This document shows, one piece after another, positions 28,837-36,607 of a stretch of DNA of 48,328 nucleotides. Source of the stretch: Chloroflexota bacterium (GTDB lineage Bacteria; Chloroflexota; Anaerolineae; J102); assembly GCA_024224665.1 (NCBI GenBank), contig JAAENG010000017.1, positions 1-48,328 of the forward strand, in the 5' to 3' direction. Under the pieces are notes generated by a model. It ran no database searches. It saw only the letters and a program-made list of their open reading frames with translations, and was not told the DNA's origin. A program made the position numbers and the translations under genes. Position 1 is the first letter of the stretch. Every line of letters begins with the position of its first letter.

Positions 28837-28940
28837 AAGGCTTTTTCAGCAAAATAATGATCCGGTTCAACCTGAGAAAGCTTCATGCGAATTCCTCGAT
28901 AACGCAAGACTCTGGATCATTATTTCTTGGAATTCGCCCA
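28837..28940 (-). repeat. Dispersed repeat family A, copy 2 (inverted relative to copy 1)
   Basis: Minus strand GGGCGAATTCCAAGAAATAATGATCC...GGAATTCGC...CTCAGG...GGATCATTATTTTGCTGAAAAAGCC aligns without gaps to 22870-22973. Confidence 0.9.
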
Positions 28941-28957
28941 ACCCATTCAGAGTAATC

Positions 28958-30412
28958 ATGACGGACTATCAAAGAGTCCTTTTAGAGATCTTCGAGCACG
29001 TCGATTACAGTCGCTCTCGACAGATACCTTACAACGCCAGCACCTATAATCTCGGCCGCATGCGGGAATTGTGCAAACGTCTGGGGAATCCTCAGGATCA
29101 ATATCCATCTTTGCACATTGCCGGCAGCAAAGGCAAAGGTTCGACAGCCGCTATGGCCACCGCTATCTTGCAAGCGGCTGGATATCGCACCGGTCTATAC
29201 ACATCACCCCATTTGCACAGCTTCCGCGAGCGCATGCGCATCGACGGCGAACTGATTACACAAGAACAGCTCATTGAATTGTGGGGTCATGTCCGGCCCA
29301 TTGTGCGATCGCTCGAACGTACAACGACATTCGAGATCATCACCGCCTTGGCGTTTATGCATTTCAGCCGATCTCATGTCGGTTGGGCTGTGATGGAAGT
29401 CGGATTGGGTGGACGTCTCGACGCTACCAACGTGATACAATCTCAAGCATGCGCCATCACTTCACTCAGCTTCGAACATACCGACCTATTAGGCCATACG
29501 CTCAGCCTCATCGCCTTTGAAAAAGCAGGCATCATTAAATATGGTAACCCTGTTGTCGTAGGGCCGCAAGCGCCGGAAGCTATTTCGGTGATAGAAGACG
29601 TGGCAGAACAGACTGGCGCCAAATTGTGGCATGTCGGAGATGCTCATGAGCATCAGAATGGTTCCAAAAAAGTGCCTGATTGGCGTTGGATTCTGCATAA
29701 AGCTGACTCATCCGGCTTATGGTTGGATATCGTCAGCCCAGATGTGAAGATAAATGATATCGTCGTTCCCTTGGTGGGGTACCACCAGGCCGCTAATGCA
29801 ACTGTTGCCGTTGCCCTTGTACACACGTTACGCCAATCGGGCATCGAGATACCGGTCGCAGCCATTCGCGATGGTCTTGCACAGACCTACTGGCCTGGCC
29901 GCCTGGAGCGCCTTAATGAGGAGCCGCTCATCATTGTAGACAGCGCGCACAATGGCCAGAGTGCGGAGCGGCTAGAGCATTCTTTGCAATTGTTCCAATA
30001 TAAACGTCTGATATTGATTTTCGGTGCGTCGGCTGACAAGGATATCCAAGGTATGCTTGCGGTTCTGGCGCCACAAGCAGCCGCCATCTTGGTGACCCGC
30101 AGTTTTCACCCGCGTGCCGCAGAGCCGAAGACATTGGCCGAACTGGCGCGAGAGATCGCCCCAGATGTACCTGTCCATGTATTCGACGATGCCATTCCGG
30201 CATTGGAACTGGCGACCTCTTGGGCAGACAAAGAGGACCTCATTCTGGTTACCGGCTCTATATTTGTGGTCGCAGCGGCGCGCGAGGCATGGCGCGACAT
30301 CAGCCCCGGTTCATTGCCGCCAGAGGACTGGGCCTATCAAGCCGAGCCTATCGATGGTGAATTTGCACCCATGTTGAAAGACAGCTCACAGCACATACCT
30401 GAAAGCTTCTGA
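28958..30412 (+). CDS. folC: Bifunctional folylpolyglutamate/dihydrofolate synthase
   Basis: LHIAGSKGKGSTAAMATAILQAAGYRTGLYTSPHLHSFRERMRIDGELI; EVGLGGRLDATNVI; GRLERLNEEPLIIVDSAHN. Confidence 0.95.
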   Translation: MTDYQRVLLEIFEHVDYSRSRQIPYNASTYNLGRMRELCKRLGNPQDQYPSLHIAGSKGKGSTAAMATAILQAAGYRTGLYTSPHLHSFRERMRIDGELITQEQLIELWGHVRPIVRSLERTTTFEIITALAFMHFSRSHVGWAVMEVGLGGRLDATNVIQSQACAITSLSFEHTDLLGHTLSLIAFEKAGIIKYGNPVVVGPQAPEAISVIEDVAEQTGAKLWHVGDAHEHQNGSKKVPDWRWILHKADSSGLWLDIVSPDVKINDIVVPLVGYHQAANATVAVALVHTLRQSGIEIPVAAIRDGLAQTYWPGRLERLNEEPLIIVDSAHNGQSAERLEHSLQLFQYKRLILIFGASADKDIQGMLAVLAPQAAAILVTRSFHPRAAEPKTLAELAREIAPDVPVHVFDDAIPALELATSWADKEDLILVTGSIFVVAAAREAWRDISPGSLPPEDWAYQAEPIDGEFAPMLKDSSQHIPESF

Positions 30413-30430
30413 TCACATATAATTTTATTC

Positions 30431-30607
30431 TCAGTAGATCCATATTCCACATCAGATGCTTCTCCATACCGTAAACCGGTAAACCTGAATACCGGAAAAC
30501 CGGGTGAATTACGCCTTGATATGCGTTTGGGCGGTGTATCCCGGTCTACTGTTCTACTGGTACCCGGTCTACAAACGCATCAACACGCCACTTTTTGGAT
30601 CTACTGA
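30431..30607. repeat. MITE-like family B, copy 3 (best preserved)
   Basis: Perfect 12-bp terminal inverted repeats TCAGTAGATCCA (30431-30442)/TGGATCTACTGA (30596-30607); internal octamer blocks ACCGGTAA ACCTGAAT ACCGGAAA and GGTCTAC TGTTCTAC TGGTACCC GGTCTAC. Confidence 0.85.
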
Positions 30608-30739
30608 TTCTGAGTCCTTAACGTACCTTCTTATACATATGTCATTTATTATTAGGAGATGAGTTGATGAGGGATTAGAGGTTTTCGCCATTGCCATTCA
30701 TGAACCCTCTCTGATCTCTGATCTCTAATTACCCACCCT

Positions 30740-33208
30740 ATGGATCAACACGACTTTGACCGCTTTGCCTGGAACCTGAGTGAGGAATTCACTTTTCTCA
30801 ACGCTACCCTGCAAGGAGCAGAACGAGACGACATCGATATACCGCACCAAATTGCGGAAGATCGTATCGATGAATATCCGGTTGTCGCTTCTATCGACAC
30901 CGTTGTTTTCCCCAAATTGGCCGCCCCGTTATTTATCGGCAGAGATTTTTCGCGTCGCGCCGTTGAAGCGGCTCAAGATGAAGATCTACCCCTGCTGGTT
31001 GTGGCACAACGGGATCCAAACATTGAATTTCCTACAGTAACTGATCTTTACGCGATGGGGACTGAGGTGACCATTGGCCGCGTCTTGCGCATGCCAGACG
31101 GTACACAAAGTGTCTTTTGTCACGGCGAATTTCGTGTTGAGATCCTCGAAGTCGTACATGAGCGCCCTTACTTACGTGTCAAGGGCCGCCGTTTCACCGA
31201 GCCGGTCGAAATCGAGGAAGATATCGAGATCTTGATGCGGGCTGTGCTCGCTTTATACGAGAAGATCGTGTTTCTCAGCCAGAGTATTCCCGAAGAAGCC
31301 CTTGTAGCCGCCATGAATCTTGAGGATCCCGGCTGGTTATCTGACCTTATAACTTCAACGCTTAGCATATCTATCTCTAAACGGCAGGCTGTTCTGGAGA
31401 TGCTGGATCCGATCACCCGGCTCAGTCAAACCAGTATTACATTGGCAGAAGAACTCGACGTGCTTGAACTGGAAAACCAGATCCACGAACAGGTCCAACA
31501 GCAGATGGACCATTCTCAACGCGAATATTTTTTGCGCGAGCAACTGCGGGCTATTCAAGAGGAATTGGGTGAGGGAGATGAATTCAATCGTGATGTACTT
31601 GAGTTACGCCAACGCATTACCGAATCCGAAGTGCCGGAGGAAGTCAGGGCTAAGGCCGAGAAAGAACTGACCCGGCTGGCAGCCATGCCCTCGATGGCGC
31701 CTGAAAGTGGTGTAGTGCGCACTTATCTGGAATGGATACTCGACTTGCCCTGGGGCGAAGCAGGTCCAGACAACATGAATGTGCTCGACGCAGAAAAGGT
31801 GTTGGAGTCACATCATTATGGCCTCGAAAAAGCCAAAGAGCGGATCATCGAACACATTGCCGTGCGGAAATTGGCGGGCGATAACATGCGAACCCCGATT
31901 CTGTGCTTTGTGGGGCCTCCTGGCACTGGAAAGACCTCTATCGGCCGTTCTGTTGCTCAGGCTCTGGGGCGGAAATTCGTGCGGATCTCTTTAGGGGGCA
32001 TCCGAGATGAAGCAGAGATTCGGGGTCATCGGCGCACGTACATTGGCGCTATGCCCGGACGAGTGATTCAGACCATGCGCAATGTGGGGACAGTCAATCC
32101 TGTCTTTATGCTCGACGAAGTCGACAAAATGGGTTTTGACTTCAGAGGTGATCCTGCGTCTGCACTGTTAGAAGTGCTGGACCCTGAACAAAATCATGCC
32201 TTCAGCGACCATTATCTGGAAGTGCCCTACGATCTGAGTAATGTCTTTTTCATTGCTACAGCCAACAATCCGTACACCATCCCCCCGGCCCTACTCGACC
32301 GAATGGAAGTGATCGAATTTCCTGGGTATGCCAGCTTCGAGAAGAATTTGATAGCGCGCAAGTATATTATACCCCGCCTTTTGTGCGAGCATGGCCTCGA
32401 AGATACCGGGCTTCGTTTCACCGAAGCTGCTATCGATGCTGTAATTCAGAACTATACGTATGAGGCCGGTGTTCGTAATCTCGAACGTGAGCTGGCTTCG
32501 ATCTGTCGGAAGGTGGCGAGACGAACGGCCGAGGGTAGAAAAACGCACAGGCGTATCACGCCCTCGACGGTTGAGAGCCATCTGGGACCACCTCGTTACG
32601 AGCAAACCAGGATCGAGGAAGAGGATCAGGTCGGGGTTGCTACCAGCCTGGCCTGGACTGAAGGCGGCGGCGATCTGATGCAGATCGAAGTCATCATTAT
32701 GCCTGGCAAAGGGGGGTTGCTCTTGACCGGGCAACTGGGCGAAGTTATGCAAGAATCGGCCCAGGCGGCGCTGTCCTACGCACGCGCTCGCTCCGATGAT
32801 TATGGTTTCGGAGATATCGATTTGGATAAAGTCGATATTCACATTCATGTCCCTGAAGGTGCTATCCCCAAAGATGGCCCTTCGGCTGGCATCACATTGG
32901 CAGCAGCCCTGGTATCGGCCATCACCGAACGCCCGATTCGCCGGGATGTAGGCATGACGGGAGAGATCACACTTCGTGGCCGGGTGTTGCCCATTGGTGG
33001 ACTCAAGGAGAAGCTTTTAACGGCGCGTCGAGGTGGCTTGAAAACCGTCATCATCCCCCAACGAAATGAAAAGGATCTGGTAGATCTACCCCGGCATATC
33101 CGCCGCAATATCGATATCAAACTGGTTAACCATTTCGACCAGGTGTTGGCTATTGCCCTGTTAGGACAGCCCGAATCGGCCAAGGCAGTGCCACAACCTT
33201 CGAACTAG
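30740..33208 (+). CDS. lon: ATP-dependent Lon protease
   Basis: LON substrate-binding N-domain, Walker A GPPGTGKTS, catalytic PKDGPSAGIT. Confidence 0.97.
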   Translation: MDQHDFDRFAWNLSEEFTFLNATLQGAERDDIDIPHQIAEDRIDEYPVVASIDTVVFPKLAAPLFIGRDFSRRAVEAAQDEDLPLLVVAQRDPNIEFPTVTDLYAMGTEVTIGRVLRMPDGTQSVFCHGEFRVEILEVVHERPYLRVKGRRFTEPVEIEEDIEILMRAVLALYEKIVFLSQSIPEEALVAAMNLEDPGWLSDLITSTLSISISKRQAVLEMLDPITRLSQTSITLAEELDVLELENQIHEQVQQQMDHSQREYFLREQLRAIQEELGEGDEFNRDVLELRQRITESEVPEEVRAKAEKELTRLAAMPSMAPESGVVRTYLEWILDLPWGEAGPDNMNVLDAEKVLESHHYGLEKAKERIIEHIAVRKLAGDNMRTPILCFVGPPGTGKTSIGRSVAQALGRKFVRISLGGIRDEAEIRGHRRTYIGAMPGRVIQTMRNVGTVNPVFMLDEVDKMGFDFRGDPASALLEVLDPEQNHAFSDHYLEVPYDLSNVFFIATANNPYTIPPALLDRMEVIEFPGYASFEKNLIARKYIIPRLLCEHGLEDTGLRFTEAAIDAVIQNYTYEAGVRNLERELASICRKVARRTAEGRKTHRRITPSTVESHLGPPRYEQTRIEEEDQVGVATSLAWTEGGGDLMQIEVIIMPGKGGLLLTGQLGEVMQESAQAALSYARARSDDYGFGDIDLDKVDIHIHVPEGAIPKDGPSAGITLAAALVSAITERPIRRDVGMTGEITLRGRVLPIGGLKEKLLTARRGGLKTVIIPQRNEKDLVDLPRHIRRNIDIKLVNHFDQVLAIALLGQPESAKAVPQPSN

Positions 33209-33212
33209 ACTC

Positions 33213-34286
33213 ATGAGTAGGATACTTGCCATTCTCCTGGGTGTACTGCTCGTCGTGCTGGTCATTTACGTTGGTGTGCGTCTCCGGGGTGGGCAGATAG
33301 GATCATCTACGCCTCAACTCAATGTTGATCTTCAGGAAATCATCCCTGAGGTGTGGCAAGCGCATGAAGATGGTCTTGTTCGTATCAATATCGATGGTGA
33401 TACTCAGCAAGAGTGGATGCTCTTCTACAGATACGACGATGCTCAGTTAGGTGGTGTCATCTACGACGCGCAGAACAGGCCGCGCGGCAATGACAGCATT
33501 CCCATTCCCGAACAGACATCGGCCTATCTCGTTCCCTATCGCTTATTGCCCGATTATACTGTGCCGAAAACCAGCGGTTACCTGGGCAACGAGGATATCG
33601 ACTATAGGTTAGCTGCCGCAGATGGAGACGCAGAGAATCCAAATAAGGAGTATCTGCAAGTGCGGGGTATTTCCAGGTCGATAGTGAACCGATTCTCACT
33701 GTTTTGGTGGATTGACAAGCAGTTGGGTTATGGTGGCGCCCATGCCAGCACACCGGGTTGGTTTAGCATGTCTTACGACCATCCCTACGACTGGAATAAA
33801 TGGGATACGGGAACACCGGTCATAAAGAGCTTATGGGCATGGGAGTCGCAAACGGATCGATCCAATTTTTGCAGACGCGCACAGTGGCGCCTGGACGAAG
33901 GGGAGGACCCAAAACTCGAGAGCCATTTTGTGGCATTTTATGATGGAGACATCACTTTTTGTAGTGGCAAGTCTCCCGTAGATCCTGCCTTCCCCGAAGC
34001 ACAGGTCATGGCTTACTTGAAAGATGGGAAGAGTAATCGCTGGCAAAATCCAAGTGATCCAAATATCCCTCAGTACCGTGGTGCAACTATCAAACGCATT
34101 ACCGCCCCTGTGGTTCTGGATGATCACGACAAAACATCAGCAAATGAGGGGATGACGGTTTTGGTTGATGTGGATTTCACTTACAATGATGTCAGTTATA
34201 GCGAGACATGGTCTGTCAACATGATTCGCCCGAAAACCACCAAGGATGCTGTGCGATGGCGCATTGTAGACGCTGTCGCACGATAG
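33213..34286 (+). CDS. Membrane-anchored protein of unknown function
   Basis: Single N-terminal TM (ILAILLGVLLVVLVIYVGV); 357 aa ORF starting a few bases after lon; no recognised domain. Confidence 0.75.
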   Translation: MSRILAILLGVLLVVLVIYVGVRLRGGQIGSSTPQLNVDLQEIIPEVWQAHEDGLVRINIDGDTQQEWMLFYRYDDAQLGGVIYDAQNRPRGNDSIPIPEQTSAYLVPYRLLPDYTVPKTSGYLGNEDIDYRLAAADGDAENPNKEYLQVRGISRSIVNRFSLFWWIDKQLGYGGAHASTPGWFSMSYDHPYDWNKWDTGTPVIKSLWAWESQTDRSNFCRRAQWRLDEGEDPKLESHFVAFYDGDITFCSGKSPVDPAFPEAQVMAYLKDGKSNRWQNPSDPNIPQYRGATIKRITAPVVLDDHDKTSANEGMTVLVDVDFTYNDVSYSETWSVNMIRPKTTKDAVRWRIVDAVAR

Positions 34287-34295
34287 CAGATCGCT

Positions 34296-34445
34296 GGTCG
34301 CGTGGTCTTTTGGTCGTTTAGTCGGGTGGTCTTTTGGTCGTTTAGTCGGGTGGTCTTTTGGTCGTTTAGTCGGGTGGTCTTTTGGTCGGGTGGTCGGGTG
34401 GTCTTTTGGTCGTTTAGTCGGGTGGTCTTTTGGTCGGGTGGTCGC
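34296..34445. repeat. Octamer tandem array (GGTCTTTT/GGTCGTTT/AGTCGGGT)
   Basis: Strict period 8 with higher-order GGTCTTTT-GGTCGTTT-AGTCGGGT units; 8-aa repeat VVFWSFSR in the spurious ORF 34302-34589. Confidence 0.95.
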
Positions 34446-34479
34446 AGATTCACTCGGTATAATTCTTGGGAAGCTTATC

Positions 34480-34547
34480 GTCACCTTGTCACCTTGTCTT
34501 CCCCTCACCTTGCCACCCCCTCACCCTCTCACCTTGCCACCCTGTCA
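34480..34547. repeat. Octamer tandem array (GTCACCTT)n
   Basis: gtcacctt gtcacctt gtcttccc ctcacctt gccacccc ctcaccct ctcacctt gccaccct. Confidence 0.9.
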
Positions 34548-34729
34548 GATAAGAGACCAAACAAGCAAACTTTGGGATATGCGTTATAATAGAGCGTAAT
34601 GCACTCTGGGCGACTTTGCAGATATCATTACTTGGTACGATGTTCATCGCCTTGTGAGCAGATAGTATGAAAGTTATGGTACGAGTTTGAGCCATTCTCA
34701 ATCTACACTCCCCCACCGGTGGTTATATT

Positions 34730-36127
34730 ATGCCTCCCCCCATTTCTTACCCTCCCAGCGCAGGGGATATCCTTGCGGCGCTCGCGCGAGGTGCAGATGG
34801 CCGCACCGCCCTGCTCAAGGCCAAGATCAGCACCCGTAAGATCAACGAGTCACTGGTGGCCCTGGCAAATGCGCAGGGTGGCCTCGCCATTATCGGTGCT
34901 GATAGCAAGGCTATCGGTCTGGCCCAGCCGGAGCAAACACAATCTCAGGCAGCGACGGCCGCATTACTATCCGATCCTCCACTGATTTTGCCAGAGCCAT
35001 CTCTTATCGATGCCGATGGCCAAACCTTCTGTGTCATGCAAGTTCCCGCAGGGCTTCCCCGTGTCTACAGCCTGAAGGGACAGTATTTTGTAAGGGATGG
35101 CCAGCATAATCGCCCGATGTTGCCCGAGGAACTACGACGGCTTCTTATCGACCGCAATGAAGTAGGTTTCGAAACGCAATTAGTTGAAGGGGCGACCGTT
35201 GATCACCTCGACCGTGGGCGTATCCAGGCATTTGTCGACCAGTTGGATGGCGTCTTGGATGAATCTGAGGACGATTTGTTGTCTGGGCGCGGTTGTCTGG
35301 CTCAAGATAGAAATGGGCTGGCGCCCACTGTGGCAGGTGTACTCTTGTTTGCATCCGAACCGCAACGCTGGCTGCGTTCAGCCGAGATAACTTGTGTGCG
35401 TTATGCCGGCACCACCATGAGTGATGATTTTGTGCGCGAAGATGTACGGGGTGTTTTAGCGGATCAGATCAAGAGATCTGAGGCCTTTGTATCCACTAAT
35501 ATGCGTCGCGGAATGCGCATCCGTGGCCTTGCGCGCGAGGACACGCCCGAATACCCCATCTCGATTGTGCGCGAGGCGATTGTCAATGCGGTTGCTCATC
35601 GCGACTACAGCATTCGTGGCGATAATATCCGTGTGCTTATGTTCGGAGACAGGCTAGAAGTGTATTCGCCGGGGCGCTTGCCGGGGCATGTGACGGTAGA
35701 GAACATCGTTGACGAACGGTTTAGCCGCAACGAAGCCATCGTGCAGGTCTTATCGGAGATTGGATTCATCGAGCGCTTGGGATACGGCATCGACCGCATG
35801 ATTAGTGTCTGTGAGAGTGAAGAACTGCCCAAACCACGATTTGCAGAAACCGCCGCCGGGTTCAAGGTGACGATCTATGGGCATGGTCCCGAACTGATCG
35901 GCGCTCCGCCACCAAGGGGGCTCTATTCCCACCTTCGCCTTAACGCCCGCCAAGAATTGGCACTGGCGTTCTTACAGACCAATCGTCGCATTACTAACAG
36001 AGATTACCAAGGGCTATGCGCTGATACGAGCCCTGAAACATTGCGCAGAGATTTTGCAGATATGGTCGACCGCGGTATTCTCTTGAAAATCGGCGAAAAA
36101 CGTGCCACCTATTATGTACTCAAATAA
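34730..36127 (+). CDS. AlbA_2/Schlafen-type ATP-binding transcriptional regulator
   Basis: ALANAQGGLAIIGAD; central IVREAIVNAVAHRDYSIRGDNIRVLMFGDRLEVYSPGRLPG and NEAIVQVLSEIGFIERLGYGIDRM; C-terminal wHTH. Confidence 0.85.
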   Translation: MPPPISYPPSAGDILAALARGADGRTALLKAKISTRKINESLVALANAQGGLAIIGADSKAIGLAQPEQTQSQAATAALLSDPPLILPEPSLIDADGQTFCVMQVPAGLPRVYSLKGQYFVRDGQHNRPMLPEELRRLLIDRNEVGFETQLVEGATVDHLDRGRIQAFVDQLDGVLDESEDDLLSGRGCLAQDRNGLAPTVAGVLLFASEPQRWLRSAEITCVRYAGTTMSDDFVREDVRGVLADQIKRSEAFVSTNMRRGMRIRGLAREDTPEYPISIVREAIVNAVAHRDYSIRGDNIRVLMFGDRLEVYSPGRLPGHVTVENIVDERFSRNEAIVQVLSEIGFIERLGYGIDRMISVCESEELPKPRFAETAAGFKVTIYGHGPELIGAPPPRGLYSHLRLNARQELALAFLQTNRRITNRDYQGLCADTSPETLRRDFADMVDRGILLKIGEKRATYYVLK

Positions 36128-36136
36128 CGAGCGCCT

Positions 36137-36601
36137 ATGACAGTTCAAGAGCAGATAGACAATGACCTGAAGCTGGCGATGAAATCGGGCGACGATGCCG
36201 CCAAACGCGCGTTGCGAGACGTGAAAACGGCCGTAACCCGAGCGCAAAAAAACAAGGACAACCAGCCGCTCAACGATGAAGAAACCCTCACAGTGATTCG
36301 CAAACAAGCGAAGCAGCGCCAGGACAGCATCGATGCTTATGCGCTGGCTGGGCGCCAGGACCTTGTCGCCGCAGAAAGGGCCGAATTGAACGTACTCGAG
36401 CGATACCTCCCCGCCCAGATGGATGAGGCCATGATTCGCGAGCAAGCGCAGGCGCTGATCGAGAGGACAGGTGCTGTCGACATACGAGATATGGGCAAGG
36501 TTATGGGGCCCCTCATGGCTGACTTAAAAGGGCAGGCCGACGGCCGACTTGTGAATCGAGTTGTGCGGGAGTTGCTTTCTGCCCCTCGGACCAACAGTTG
36601 A
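36137..36601 (+). CDS. GatB/YqeY domain protein
   Basis: VQEQIDNDLKLAMKSGDDAAKRALRDVKTAV...RAELNVLERYLPAQMDE...DMGKVMGPLMADLKGQADGRLVNRVVRELL. Confidence 0.93.
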   Translation: MTVQEQIDNDLKLAMKSGDDAAKRALRDVKTAVTRAQKNKDNQPLNDEETLTVIRKQAKQRQDSIDAYALAGRQDLVAAERAELNVLERYLPAQMDEAMIREQAQALIERTGAVDIRDMGKVMGPLMADLKGQADGRLVNRVVRELLSAPRTNS

Positions 36602-36607
36602 GGCGCC

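Noticed and set aside
32291-32848. 185-aa minus-strand ORF inside lon
   Set aside because: Shadow ORF of the conserved lon coding sequence
34480-34547. Regularly repeated array considered as CRISPR
   Set aside because: Units are 8 bp and contiguous with no unique spacers; no cas genes in the window
34302-34589. ORFs with 8-aa repeats (VVFWSFSR, also 40782-41009 and 5060-5368)
   Set aside because: Products of translating octamer arrays; arrays contain no coding signal
34730-36127. AlbA_2/Schlafen-type gene considered as a defence gene
   Set aside because: Architecture matches common transcriptional regulators and no neighbouring nuclease or toxin is present
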